The notes under the pieces: generated by a model
Seen by the model: the letters and a program-made list of their open reading frames with translations, nothing else
Database searches by the model: none
What the model was told of the DNA's origin: nothing
Part shown: in pieces, positions 1 to 12,970 of the stretch
Layout of the letters: every line of letters starts with the position of its first letter
How positions within the stretch are numbered: the stretch's first letter is position 1
Position numbers and translations under genes: made by a program
NCBI GenBank assembly: GCA_028673005.1
Contig: CM054116.1
Span: forward strand, 135,647,681-135,711,680
Source: Tanypteryx hageni
Taxonomy: Eukaryota > Arthropoda > Insecta > Odonata > Petaluridae
DNA: 64,000 bases
Direction: 5' to 3'

Positions 1-2260
1 GACAGTGAGAGGAGAGGGAATGGGCGGTGAGAGAAGAGGGAGGGGGCGGTGAGAGAAGAGGGAGTGGGCGGTGAGAGAAGAGGGAGTGGGCGGTGAGAGA
101 AGAGGGAGTGGGCGGTAAGAGAAGAGGGGTGGGCGGTGAGAGAAGAGGGATTGGGCGGTGAGAGAAGAGGGAGTGGGCGGTGAGAGAAGAATGAGTGGGC
201 GGCGAGAGAAGAGGGTGGGGGTGGTGAGAGAAGAGGGAGTGGGCGGTGAGAGAAGACGGAGTGGGCTGTGAGAGAAGAGGGAGTGGGCGGTGAGAGAAGA
301 GGGTGGGGGCGGTGAGAGAAGAGGGAGTGGGCGATGAGAGAAGAGGGAGTGGGCGGTGAGAGAAGAGGGTGGGGGCGGTGAGAGAAGAGGGAGTGGGCGG
401 TGAGAGAAGAGGGAGTGGGCGGTGAGAGAAGAGGGAGTGGGAGGTGAGAGAAGAGGGAGTGGACGGTGAGAGAAGATGGTGTGGGCGGAGAGAGAAGAGG
501 GTTGGGGCGGTGAGAGAAGAGGGAGTGGGCGGGGAGAGAAGAGGGAGTGGGCAGTGAGAGAAGAGGGAGTGAGCGGCGAGAGAAGAGGGTGGGGGCAGCG
601 AGAGAAGAGGGTAGGGGCAGTGAGGGACGAGGGAGTGAGCGGCGAGAGAAGAGGGTGAGGGTGGTGAGAGGAGAGGGAGTGGGCGGTGAGAGAAGAGGGA
701 GTCCGCGGTGGGAGAAGAGGGAGTGGGCGTTAAGAGATAAGGGAGTGGGCGGTGAGAGAAGAGGGAGTGGGCGGTGAGAGAATAGGGAGTGGGCGGTGAG
801 AGAAGAGGGAGTGGGCGTTGAGTGAAGAGGGAGTGAGCGGCGAGAGAAGAGGGAGTGGGCGGTGAGAGACGAGGGAGTGGGCGGTGAGAGACAAGGGTGT
901 GGACGGTGAGAGTAGAGGGAGTGAGCGGTGAGAGAAGTGGGAGTGGGCGGTGAGAGATGAGGGAGTGGGCGGTGAGAGACGAGGGAGTGGGCGGTGAGAG
1001 AAGAGGGAGTGAGCGGTGAGAGACTAGGGAGTGGGCGGTGAGTGAAGAGGGAGTGAGCGCCGAGAAAAGAGGGAGTGATCGGCGAGAGAAGAGGGTGGGG
1101 GAGGTGAGAGACGAGGGAGTGGGCGGTGAGAGAAGAGGGTGGGGGCGTTGAGAGAAGAGTGAGTGGGCGGTGAGAGAAGAGGGAGTGGGCGGTGAGAGAA
1201 GAGGGAGTGGGCGGTGAGAGAAAAGGGAGTGGGCGGTGAGAGAAGTGGTAGTGGGCGGTGAGAGAAGAGGGAATGGGCGGTGAGAGACGAGGGAGTGGGC
1301 GGTGAGAGAAGTGGGAGTGGGCGGTGAGAGATGAGGGAGTGGGCGGTGAGAGACAAGGGAGTGGACGGTGATCGACGAGGGTGTGGGCGGTGAGAGTAGA
1401 GGGAGTGAGCGGTTAGAGAAGTGGGAGTGGGCGGTGAGAGAATAGGGAGTGGGCGGTGAGAGAAGAGGGAGTGAGCGGTGAGAGAAGAGGGTGGGGGCGG
1501 TGAGAGAAGAGGGAGTGGGCGGTGAGAGAAGAGGGAGTGGGCCGTGAGAGAAGAGGGAATGGGCGGTGAGAGAAGAGGGAATGGGCGGTGAGAGACTAGG
1601 AAGTAAGCGGTGAGAGAAGTGGGAGTGGGCGGTGAGAGAAGAGGGAGTAGGCGGTGAGAGAAGAGGGAGTTTGCGGTGAGAGAAGTGGGAGTGAGCGATG
1701 AGAGAAGAGGGAGTGGGCGGTGAGAGAAGAGGGAGTGGGCGTTGAGAGAAGAGGTAGTGGGCGGTGAGAGAAGAGGTAGTGGGCGGTGAGAGAAGTGGGA
1801 GTGGGCGGTGAGAGAAGAGGGAATGGGCGGTGAGAGAAGAGGGAGTGGGCGGTGAGAGACGAGGGAGTGGGCGGTGAGAGAAGAGGGAGTGAGCGGTGAG
1901 GGATCAGGGAGTGGGCGGTGAGAGAAGAGGGAGTGAGCGGCGAGAGAAGAGGGAGTGAGCGGCGAGAGAAGAGGTTTGGGGCGGTGAGAGACGAGGGAGT
2001 AAGAGAAGAGGGAGTGAGCGGCGAAAGAAGAGGGTGGGGGCGGTAGGAGAACAGGGAAAAGGCGGTGAGAGAAGAGGGAGTGGGCAGTGAGAGACGAGGG
2101 AGTGGGCGGTGAGAGACGAGTGTGTGGGCGGTGAGAGAATTGGGAGTGGGCGGTGAGAGAGGAGGAAGTGAGCGGTGAGAGAAGTGGGAGTGGGCGGTTT
2201 GAGAAGAGGGAGTGGGCGGTGAGAGAGGAGGGAGTGGGCGGTGAGAGACGAGGGAGTGGG
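1..2260 (+). repeat. Higher-order satellite block A, copy 1
   Basis: The order of variant 22-bp units here is repeated at 8,214-10,890. Shared markers include the opening GACAGTGAGAGGAGAGGGAA (1 and near 8,216), the run of variant units at 547-777 and at 8,965-9,210, the GTAGGAGAACAGGG unit (2,043 and 10,674), and the GGCGGTTTGAGAAG unit near 2,195 and 10,828. The offset grows from about 8,213 to 8,631, so small unit gains or losses followed the duplication. The left edge is cut by the window. Confidence 0.75.
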
Positions 2261-4639
2261 CGGTGAGAGACGAGGGAGTGGGCGGTGAGAGACTAGGGAG
2301 TGGACGGTGAGAGGCGAGGGAATGGGCGGTGAGAGAAGTGGGAGTGGGCGGTGAGAGACTAGGGAGTGGACGGTGAGAGGAGAGGGAATGGGCGGTGAGA
2401 GAAGAGGGAGGGGGCGGTGAGAGACGAGGGAGTGGGCGGTGAGAGACGAGGGAGTGGGCGGTGAGAGAATTGGGAGTGGGCGGTGAGAGATGAGGGAGTG
2501 ATCGGCGAGAGAAGAGGGTGGGGGGCGGTGAGAGACGAGGGAGTGGGCGGTGAGAGAATAGGGAGTGAGCGGCTAGAGAAGAGGGTGGGGGCGGTGAGAG
2601 AAGAGGGAGTGGGCGGTGAGAGAAGAAGGAGTGGGCGGTGAGAGAAGAGGGAGTGGGCGGTGAGAGAAGAGGGATTGGGCGGTGAGAGAAGAGGGAGTGG
2701 GCGGTGAAAGAAGAGGGAGTGGGCGGTGAGAGAAGAGGGTGGGGGCGGTGAGAGAAGATTGAGTGGGCGGTGAGATAAGAGGGAGAGGGCGGTGAGTGAA
2801 GAGGGAGTGGGCGGTGAGAGAAGAGGGAGTGGGCGGTGAGAGAAGAGGGAGTGGGCGGTGAGAGAAGAGGGTGGGGGCGGTGAGAGAAGAGGGAGTGGGC
2901 GGTGAGAGAAGAGGGAGTGGGCGGTGAGTGAAGAGGGAGTGGGCGGTGAGAGAAGAGGGAGTGGGCGGTGAGAGAAGAGGGAGTGGGCGGTGAGAGAAGA
3001 ATGATTGGGCGGTGAGAGAAGAGGGAGTGGGCGGTGAGAGAAGAGGGAGTGGGCGGTGAGAGAAGAGGGTGGGGGCGGTGAGAGAAGAGGGAGGGGGCGG
3101 TGAGATAAGAGGGAGTGGGCGGTGAGAGAAGAGGGAGTGGGCGGCGAGAGAAGAGGTTGGGGGTGGTGAGAGAAGAGGGAGTGGGCGGTGAGAGAAGAGG
3201 GAGTGGGCCGTGAGATAAGAGGGAGTGGGCGGTGAGAGAAGAGGGAGTGGGCGGTGTGAGAAGAGGGAGGGGGCGGTGAGAGAAGAGGGAGTGGGCGGTG
3301 AGAGAAGTGGGAGTGGGCGGTGAGAGAAGAGGGAGGGGGCGGTGAGAGAAGAGGGAGTGGGCGGTGTGTGAAGAGGGAGTGGGCGGTGAGAGAAGAGGGA
3401 GTGGGCAGTGTGAGAAGAGGGAGGGGGCGGTGAGAGAAGAGGGAGTGGGCGGTGAGAGACGAGGGAGTGGGCGGTGAGAGAAGTGGGAGTGGGCGGTGAG
3501 AGACGAGGGAGTGGACGGTGAGAGAAGAGGGAATGGGCGGTGAGAGAAGAGGGAGGGGGCGGTGAGAGAAGAGAAGGTGGGCGGTGAGAGACGAGGGAGT
3601 GGGCGGTGAGAGACTAGGGAGTGGACGGTGAGAGGAGAGGGAATGGGCGGTGAGAGAAGAGGGAGTGGGCGGTGAGAGACTAGGGAGTGGACGGTGAGAG
3701 GAGAGGGAATGGGCGGTGAGAGAAGAGGGAGGGGGCGGTGAGAGAAGAGGGAGTGGGCGGTGAGAGACGAGGGAGTGGGCGGTGAGAGACGAGGGAGTGG
3801 GCGGTGAGAGAATTGGGAGTGGGCGGTGAGAGATGAGGGAGTGATCGGCGAGAGAAGAGGGTGGGGGCGGTGAGAGACGAGGGAGTGGGCGGTGAGAGAA
3901 TAGGGAGTGAGCGGCTAGAGAAGAGGGTGGGGGCGGTGAGAGAAGAGGGAGTGGGCGGTGAGAGAAGAAGGAGTGGGCGGTGAGAGAAGAGGGAGTGGGC
4001 GGTGAGAGAAGAGGGATTGGGCGGTGAGAGAAGAGGGAGTGGGCGGTGAGAGACTAGGGAGTGGACGGTGAGAGGAGAGGGAATGGGCGGTGAGAGAAGT
4101 GGGAGTGGGCGGTGAGAGACTAGGGAGTGGACGGTGAGAGGAGAGGGAATGGGCGGTGAGAGAAGTGGGAGTGGGCGGTGAGAGAAGAGGGAGTGGGCGG
4201 TGAGAGACGAGGGAGTGGGCGGTGAGAGAAGTGGGAGTGGGCGGTGAGAGACGAGGGAGTGGACGGTGAGAGAAGAGGGAATGGGCGGTGAGAGAAGAGG
4301 GAGGGGGCGGTGAGAGAAGAGAAGGTGGGCGGTGAGAGACGAGGGAGTGGGCGGTGAGAGACTAGGGAGTGGACGGTGAGAGGAGAGGGAATGGGCGGTG
4401 AGAGAAGAGGGAGTGGGCGGTGAGAGACTAGGGAGTGGACGGTGAGAGGAGAGGGAATGGGCGGTGAGAGAAGAGGTAGTGGGCGGTGAGAGAAGTGGGA
4501 GTGGGCGGTGAGAGAAGAGGGAATGGGCGGTGAGAGAAGAGGGAGTGGGCGGTGAGAGACGAGGGAGTGGGCGGTGAGAGAAGAGGGAGTGAGCGGTGAG
4601 GGACCAGGGAGTGGGCGGTGAGAGAAGAGGGAGTGAGCG

Positions 4640-4855
4640 GCGAGAGAAGAGGGAGTGAGCGGCGAGAGAAGAGGTTGGGGGCGGTGAGAGACGAGGGAGT
4701 AAGAGAAGAGGGAGTGAGCGGCGAAAGAAGAGGGTGGGGGCGGTAGGAGAACAGGGAAAAGGCGGTGAGAGAAGAGGGAGTGGGCAGTGAGAGACGAGGG
4801 AGTGGGCGGTGAGAGACGAGTGTGTGGGCGGTGAGAGAATTGGGAGTGGGCGGTG
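4640..4855 (+). repeat. Third copy of rare-variant satellite marker
   Basis: The rare run containing GACGAGGGAGTAAGAG and then GTAGGAGAACAGGGAAAAGG is found at 1,970-2,150 and again here exactly 2,700 bp later. A slightly different version (GTAGGAGAACAGGGAGTGGG) occurs at 10,600-10,780. The exact 2,700-bp offset and shared private mutations show a segmental copy inside the array. Confidence 0.75.
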
Positions 4856-7800
4856 AGATAAGAGGGAGAGGGCGGTGAGTGAAGAGGGAGTGGGCGGTGA
4901 GAGAAGAGGGAGTGGGCGGTGAGAGAAGAGGGAGTGGGCGGTGAGAGAAGAGGGTGGGGGCGGTGAGAGAAGAGGGAGTGGGCGGTGAGAGAAGAGGGAG
5001 TGGGCGGTGAGTGAAGAGGGAGTGGGCGGTGAGAGAAGAGGGAGTGGGCGGTGAGAGAAGAGGGAGTGGGCGGTGAGAGAAGAATGATTGGGCGGTGAGA
5101 GAAGAGGGAGTGGGCGGTGAGAGAAGAGGGAGTGGGCGGTGAGAGAAGAGGGTGGGGGCGGTGAGAGAAGAGGGAGGGGGCGGTGAGATAAGAGGGAGTG
5201 GGCGGTGAGAGAAGAGGGAGTGGGCGGCGAGAGAAGAGGTTGGGGGTGGTGAGAGAAGAGGGAGTGGGCGGTGAGAGAAGAGGGAGTGGGCCGTGAGATA
5301 AGAGGGAGTGGGCGGTGAGAGAAGAGGGAGTGGGCGGTGTGAGAAGAGGGAGGGGGCGGTGAGAGAAGAGGGAGTGGGCGGTGAGAGAAGTGGGAGTGGG
5401 CGGTGAGAGAAGAGGGAGGGGGCGGTGAGAGAAGAGGGAGTGGGCGGTGTGTGAAGAGGGAGTGGGCGGTGAGAGAATAGGGAGTGGGCAGTGTGAGAAG
5501 AGGGAGGGGGCGGTGAGAGAAGAGGGAGTGGGCGGTGAGAGACGAGGGAGTGGGCGGTGAGAGAAGTGGGAGTGGGCGGTGAGAGACGAGGGAGTGGACG
5601 GTGAGAGAAGAGGGAATGGGCGGTGAGAGAAAAGGGAGGGGGCGGTGAGAGAAGAGAAGGTGGGCGGTGAGAGACGAGGGAGTGGGCGGTGAGAGGAGAG
5701 GGAATGGGCGGTGAGAGAAGAGGGAGTGGGCGGTGAGAGACGAGGGAGTGGGCGGTGAGAGGAGAGGGAATGGGCGGTGAGAGAAGAGGGAGTGGGCGGT
5801 GAGAGACGAGGGAGTGGGCGGTGAGAGAAGTGGGAGTGGGCGGTGAGAGACTAGGGAGTGGACGGTGAGAGGAGAGTGAATGGGCGGTGAGAGAAGAGGG
5901 AGTGGGCGGTGAGAGACGAGGGAGTGGGCGGTGAGAGAAGAGGGAGTGGGCGGTGAGAGACTAGGGAGTGGACGGTGAGAGGAGAGGGAATGGGCGGTGA
6001 GAGAAGAGGGAGTGGACGGTGAGAGGAGAGGGAATGGGCGGTGAGAGAAGTGGGAGTGGGCGGTGAGAGACTAGGGAGTGGACGGTGAGAGGAGAGGGAA
6101 TGGGCGGTGAGAGAAGTGGGAGTGGGCGGTGAGAGACTAGGGAGTGGACGGTGAGAGGAGAGGGAATGGGCGGTGAGAGAAGAGGGAGGGGGCGGTGAGA
6201 GAAGAGGGAGTGGGCGTTGAGAGACGAGGGAGTGGGCGGTGAGAGACGAGGGAGTGGGCGGTGAGAGAAGTGGGAGTGGGCGGTGAGAGATGAGGGAGTG
6301 AGCGGCTAGAGAAGAGGGTGGGGGCGGTGAGAGACGAGGGAGTGGGCGGTGAGACAAGAGGGAGTGAGCGGCTAGAGAAGAGGGTGGGGGCGGTGAGAGA
6401 AGAAGGAGTGGGCGGTGAGAGAAGAGGGAGTGGGCGGTGAGAGAAGAGGGATTGGGCGGTGAGAGAAGAGGGAGTGGGCGGTGAGAGAAGAGGGAGTGGG
6501 CGGTGAGAGAAGAGGGTGGGGGCGGTGAGAGAAGATTGAGTGGGCGGTGAGAGAAGAGGGAGTGGGCGGTGAGTGAAGAGGGAGTGGGCGGTGAGAGAAG
6601 AGGGAGTGGGCGGTGAGAGAAGAGGGAGTGGGCGGTGAGAGAAGAGGGTGGGGGCGGTGAGAGAAAAGGGAGTGGGCGGTGAGAGAAGTGGGAGTGGGCG
6701 GTGAGAGAAGAGGGAGTGGGCGGTGAGAGAAGAGGGAGTGGGCGGTGAGAGAAGAGGGTGGGGGCGGTGAGAGAAGAGGGAGTGGGCGGTGAGAGAAGAG
6801 GGAGTGGGCGGTGAGAGAAGAGGGAGTGATCGGCGAGAGAAGAGGGTGGGGGCGGTGAGAGACGAGGGAGTGGGCGGTGAGAGAAGAGGGAGTGAGCGGC
6901 TAGAGAAGAGGGTGGGGGCGGTGAGAGAAGAGTGAGTGGGCGGTGAGAGAAGAGGGAGTGGGCGGTGAGAGAAGAGGGAGTGGGCGGTGAGAGAAGAGGG
7001 AGTGGGCGGTGAGAGAAGAGGGATTGGGCGGTGAGAGAAGAGGGAGTGGGCGGTGAGAGAAGAGGGAGTGGGCGGTGAGAGAAGAGGGTGGGCGCGGTGA
7101 GAGAAGAGGGAGTGGGCGGTGAGAGAATAGGGAGTGTGCGGTGAGTGAAGAAAGAGTGGGCGGTGAGAGAAGAGGGAGTGGGCGGTGAGAGAAGAGGGAG
7201 TGGGCGGTGAGAGAAGTGGTAGTGGGCGGTGAGAGAAGAGGGAATGGGCGGTGAGAGAAGAGGGAGTGGGCGGTGAGAGACGAGGGAGTGTGCGGTGAGA
7301 GATGAGAGAGTGAGCGGTGAGAGACGAGGGAGTGGGCGGTGAGAGAAGAGGGAGTGAGCGGCGAGAGAAGAGGTTGGGGGCGGTGAGAGAAGAGGGAGTG
7401 AGCGGCGAGAGAAGAGGGAGTGGGCCGTGAGATAAGAGGGAGTGGGCGGTGAGAGAAGAGGAGTGGGCGGTGTGAGAAGAGGGAGAGGGCGGTGAGAGAA
7501 GAGGGAGTGGGCGGCGAGAGAAGAGGTTGGGGGTGGTGAGAGAAGAGGGAGTGGGCGGTGAGAGAAGAGGGAGTGGGCCGTGAGATAAGAGGGAGTGGGC
7601 GGTGAGAGAAGAGGGAGTGGGCGGTGTGAGAAGAGGGAGGGGGCGGTGAGAGAAGAGGGAGTGGACGGTGAGAGATGTGGGAGTGGGCTGTGAGAGAAGA
7701 GGGTGGGGGCGGTGAGAGAAGAGGGAGTGGGCGGTGTGAGAAGAGGGAGTGGGCGGTGAGAGAAGAGGGAGTGGGCAGTGTGAGAAGAGGGAGGGGGCGG

Positions 7801-8213
7801 TGAGAGAAGAGGGAGTGGGCGGTGAGAGACGAGGGAGTGGGCGGTGAGAGAAGTGGGAGTGGGCGATGAGGGACGAGGGAGTGGACGGTGAGAGAAGAGG
7901 GAATGGGCGGTGAGAGAAGAGGGAGGGGGCGGTGAGAGAAGAGGGAGTGGGCGGTGAGAGACGAGGTAGTGGGCGGTGAGTGACTAGGGAGTGGACGGTG
8001 AGAGGAGAGGGAATGGGCGGTAAGAGAAGAGGGAGTGGGCGGTGAGAGACGAGGGAGTGGGCGGTGAGAGACTAGGGAGTGGACCGTGAGAGGAGAGGGA
8101 ATGGGCGGTGAGAGAAGTGGGAGTGGGCGGTGAGAGACTAGGGAGTGGACGGTGAGAGGAGAGGGAATGGGCGGTGAGAGAAGTGGGAGTGGGCGGTGAG
8201 AGACTAGGGAGTG

Positions 8214-10890
8214 GACAGTGAGAGGAGAGGGAATCGGCGGTGAGAGAAGAGGGAGGGGGCGGTGAGAGAAGAGGGAGTGGGCGGTGAGAGACGAGGGAGT
8301 GGGCGGTGAGAGACGAGGGAGTGGGCGGTGAGAGAAGTGGGAGTGGGCGGTGAGAGAAGAGGGAGTGATCGGCGAGAGAAGAGGGTGGGGGCGGTGAGAG
8401 AGGAGGGAGTGGGCAGTGAGAGAAGAGGGAGTGGGCGGTGAGAGAAGAGGGAGTGGGCGGTAAGAGAAGAGGGGTGGGCGGTGAGAGAAGAGGGATTGGG
8501 CGGTGAGAGAAGAGGGAGTGGGCGGTGAGAGAAGAATGAGTGGGCGGTGAGAGAAGAGGGTGGGGGTGGTGAGAGAAGAGGGAGTGGGCGGTGAGAGAAG
8601 ACGGAGTGGGCGGTGAGTGAAGAGGGAGTGGGCGGTGAGAGAAGAGGGAGTGGGCGGTGAGTGAAGAGGGAGTGGGCTGTGAGAGAAGAGGGAGTGGGCG
8701 GTGAGAGAAGAGGGTGGGGGCGGTGAGAGAAGAGGGAGTGGGCGGTGAGAGAAGTGGGAGTGGGCGGTGAGAGAAGAGGGAGTGGGCGATGAGAGAAGAG
8801 GGAGTGGGCGGTGAGAGAAGAGGGTGGGATCGGTGAGAGAAGAGGGAGTGGGCGGTGAGAGAAGAGGGAGTGGGAGGTGAGAGAAGAGGGAGTGGACGGT
8901 GAGAGAAGATGGTGTGGGCGGAGAGAGAAGAGGGTTGGGGCGGTGAGAGAAGAGGGAGTGGGCGGTGAGAGAAGAGGGAGTGGGCAGTGAGAGAAGAGGG
9001 AGTGAGCGGCGAGAGAAGAGGGTGGGGGCAGCGAGAGAAGAGGGTAGGGGCAGTGAGGGACGAGGGAGTGAGCGGCGAGAGAAGAGGGTGGGGGTGGTGA
9101 GAGGAGAGGGAGTGGGCGGTGAGAGAAGAGGGAGTCCGCGGTGGGAGAAGAGGGAGTGGGCGTTGAGAGAAGAGGGAGTGGGCGGTGAGAGAAGAGGGAG
9201 TGGGCGGTGAGAGAATAGGGAGTGGGCGGTGAGAGAAGAGGGAGTGGGCGTTGAGAGAAGAGGGAGTGAGCGGCGAGAGAAGAGGGAGTGGGCGGTGAGA
9301 GACGAGGGAGTGGGCGGTGAGAGACGAGGGTGTGGACGGTGAGAGTAGAGGGAGTGAGCGGTGAGAGAAGTGGGAGTGGGCGGTGAGAGATGAGGGAGTG
9401 GGCGGTGAGAGACGAGGGAGTGGGCGGTGAGAGAAGAGGGAGTGAGCGGTGAGAGACGAGGGAGTGGGCGGTGAGTGAAGAGGGAGTGAGCGCCGAGAAA
9501 AGAGGGAGTGATCGGCGAGAGAAGAGGGTGGGGGAGGTGAGAGACGAGGGAGTGGGCGGTGAGAGAAGAGGGTGGGGGCGGTGAGAGAAGAGTGAGTGGG
9601 CGATGAGAGAAGAGGGAGTGGGCGGTGAGAGAAGAGGGAGTGGGCGGTGAGAGAAAAGGGAGTGGGCGGTGAGAGAAGTGGGAGTGGGCGGTGAGAGATG
9701 AGGGAGTGGGCGGTGAGAGACGAGGGAGTGGGCGGTGAGAGAAGTGGGAGTGGGCGGTGAGAGATGAGGGAGTGGGCGGTGAGAGACAAGGGAGTGGACG
9801 GTGATAGACGAGGGTGTGGGCGGTGAGAGTAGAGGGAGTGAGCGGTGAGAGAAGTGGGAGTGGGCGGTGAGAGAAGAGGGAGTGGGCGGTGAGATACGAG
9901 GGAGTGGGCGGTGAGAGACGAGGGAGTGGGCGGTGAGAGAAGTGGGAGTGGGCGGTGAGAGATGAGGGAGTGGGCGGTGAGAGACAAGGGAGTGGACGGT
10001 GATAGACGAGGGTGTGGGCGGTGAGAGTAGAGGGAGTGAGCGGTGAGAGAAGTGGGAGTGGGCGGTGAGAGAAGAGGGAGTGGGCGGTGAGAGAAGAGGG
10101 AGTGAGCGGTGAGAGAAGAGGGTGGGGGCGGTGAGAGAAGAGGGAGTGGGCGGTGAGAGAAGAGGGAGTGGGCCGTGAGAGAAGAGGGAATGGGCGGTGA
10201 GAGAAGAGGGAATGGGCGGTGAGAGACTAGGAAGTAAGCGGTGAGAGAAGTGGGAGTGGGCGGTGAGAGAAGAGGGAGTAGGCGGTGAGAGAAGAGGGAG
10301 TTTGCGGTGAGAGAAGTGGGAGTGAACGATGAGAGAAGAGGGAGTGGGCGGTGAGAGAAGAGGGAGTGGGCGTTGAGAGAAGAGGGAGTGGGCGGTGAGA
10401 GAAGAGGTAGTGGGCGGTGAGAGAAGTGGGAGTGGGCGGCGAGAGAAGAGGGAATGGGCGGTGAGAGAAGAGGGAGTGGGCGGTGAGAGACGAGGGAGTG
10501 GGCGGTGAGAGAAGAGGGAGTGAGCGGTGAGGGACCAGGGAGTGGGCGGTGAGAGAAGAGGGAGTGAGCGGCGAGAGAAGAGGGAGTGAGCGGCGAGAGA
10601 AGAGGTTGGGGGCGGTGAGAGACGAGGGAATAAGAGAAGAGGGAGTGAGCGGCGAGAGAAGAGGGTGGGGGCGGTAGGAGAACAGGGAGTGGGCGGTGAG
10701 AGAAGAGGGAGTGGGCAGTGAGAGACGAGGGAGTGGGCGGTGAGAGACGAGTGTGTGGGCGGTGAGAGAATTGGGAGTGGGCGGTGAGAGAGGAGGAAGT
10801 GAGCGGTGAGAGAAGTGGGAGTGGGCGGTTTGAGAAGAGGGAGTGGGCGGTGAGAGAGGAGGGAGTGGGCGGTGAGAGACGAGGGAGTGG
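8214..10890 (+). repeat. Higher-order satellite block A, copy 2
   Basis: This is the second copy of the block at 1-2,260, recognised by the same order of rare unit variants in the same orientation. It is longer by about 420 bp because of unit gains in this copy or losses in the first. A segment of it (near 8,595-9,210) recurs again at 13,558-14,193 and 16,018-16,653. Confidence 0.75.
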
Positions 10891-12970
10891 GCGGTGAGAG
10901 ACGAGGGAGTGGGCGGTGAGAGAAGAGGGAGTGGGCGGTGTGAGAAGAGGGAGTGGGCGTTGAGAGAAGAGGGAGTGGGCGGTGTGAGAAGAGGGAGGGG
11001 GCGGTGAGAGAAGATGGAGTGGGCGGTGAGAGAAGTGGGAGTGGGCGGTGAGAGATGAGGGAGTGGACTGTGAGAGAAGAGGGAATGGGCGGTGAGAGAA
11101 GAGGGAGGGGGCGGTGAAAGAAGAGGGAGTGCGCGGTGAGATACGAGGGAGTGGGAGGTGAGAGAAGTGGGAGTGGGCGGTGAGAGACGAGGGAGTGGAC
11201 GGTGAGAGGAGAGTGAATGGGCGGTGAGAGAAGAGGGAGTGGGCGGTGAGAGATGAGGGAGTGGGCGATGAGAGAAGAGGGAGTGGGCCGTGAGAGAAGA
11301 GGGAGGGGGCGGTGAAAGAAGAGGGAGTGGGCGGTGAGAGATGAGGGAGTGGGCGATGAGAGAAGAGGGAGTGGGCCGTGAGAGAAGAGGGAGTGGGTGG
11401 TGAGAGAAGAGGGAGTGGGCGGTGAGAGTAGTGGGAGTTGGCGATGAGAAAAGAGGGAGTGGGCGGTGAGAGAAGAGGGAGTGGGCGGTGAGAGAAGAGG
11501 GAGTGGGCGGTGAGAGACGAGGGAGTGGGCGGTGAGAGAAGAGGGAGTGAGCGGTGAGAGACGAGGGAGTGGGCGGTGAGAGAAGAGGGAGTGAGCGGCG
11601 AGAGAAGATGGAGTGAGCGGCGAGAGAAGAGGTTGGGGGCGGTGAGAGAAGAGGGAGTGAGCGGCGAGAGAAGAGGGAGTGGGCCGTGAGATAAGAGGGA
11701 GTGGGCGGTGAGAGAAGAGGAGTGGGCGGTGTGAGAAGAGGGAGGGGGCGGTGAGAGAAGAGGGTGTGGGCGGCGAGAGAAGAGGTTGGGGGGTGGTGAG
11801 AAAAGAGCAGTGGGCGGTGAGAGAAGAGGGAGTGGGCGGTGAGAGAAGTGTGAATGGGCGGTGAGAGAAGAGGGAGTGGGCGGTGTGAGAAGAGGGAGGG
11901 GGCGGTGAGAGAAGAGGGAGTGGGCGGTGAGAAAAGTGGGAGTGGGCGGTGAGAGAAGTGTGAATGGGCGGTGAGAGAAGAGGGAGTGGGCGGTGTGAGA
12001 AGAGGGAGTGGGCGGTGAGAGAAGAGGGAGTGGGCAGTGTGAGAAGAGGTGGGGGCGGTGAGAGAAACGGGAGTGGGCGATGAGAGACGAGGGATTGGGC
12101 GGTGAGAGAAGTGGGAGTGGGCGGTGAGAGACGAGGGAGTGGACGGTGAGAGAAGAGGGAATGGTCGGTGAGAGAAGAAGGAGGGGGCGGTGAGATAAGA
12201 GGGAGTGGGCGGTGAGAGACGAGGGAGTGGGCGGTGAGAGACTAGGGAGTGGACGGTGAGAGGAGAGGGAATGGGCGGTGAGAGAAGTGGGAGTGGGCGG
12301 TGAGAGACTAGGGAGTGGACGGTGAGAGGAGAGGGAATGGGCGGTGAGAGAAGAGGGAGGGGGCGGTGAGAGAAGAGGGAGTGGGCGGTGAGAGACGAGG
12401 GAGTGGGCGGTGAGAGACGAGGGAGTGGGCGGTGAGAGAATTGGGAGTCGGCGGTGAGAGATGAGGGAGTGATCGGCGAGAGAAGAGGGTGGGGGCGGTG
12501 AGAGACGAGGGAGTGGGCGGTGAGAGAATAGGGAGTGAGCGGCTAGAGAAGAGGGTGGGGGCGGTGAGAGAAGAGGGAGTGGGCGGTGAGAGAAGAAGGA
12601 GTGGGCGGTGAGAGAAGAGGGAGTGGGCGGTGAGAGAAGAGGGATTGGGCGGTGAGAGAAGAGGGAGTGGGCGGTGAAAGAAGAGGGAGTGGGCGGTGAG
12701 AGAAGAGGGTGGGGGCGGTGAGAGAAGATTGAGTGGGCGGTGAGATAAGAGGGAGAGGGCGGTGAGTGAAGAGGGAGTGGGCGGTGAGAGAAGAGGGAGT
12801 GGGCGGTGAGAGAAGAGGGAGTGGGCGGTGAGAGAAGAGGGTGGGGGCGGTGAGAGAAGAGGGAGTGGGCGGTGAGAGAAGAGGGAGTGGGCGGTGAGTG
12901 AAGAGGGAGTGGGCGGTGAGAGAAGAGGGAGTGGGCGGTGAGAGAAGAGGGAGTGGGCGGTGAGAGAAGA

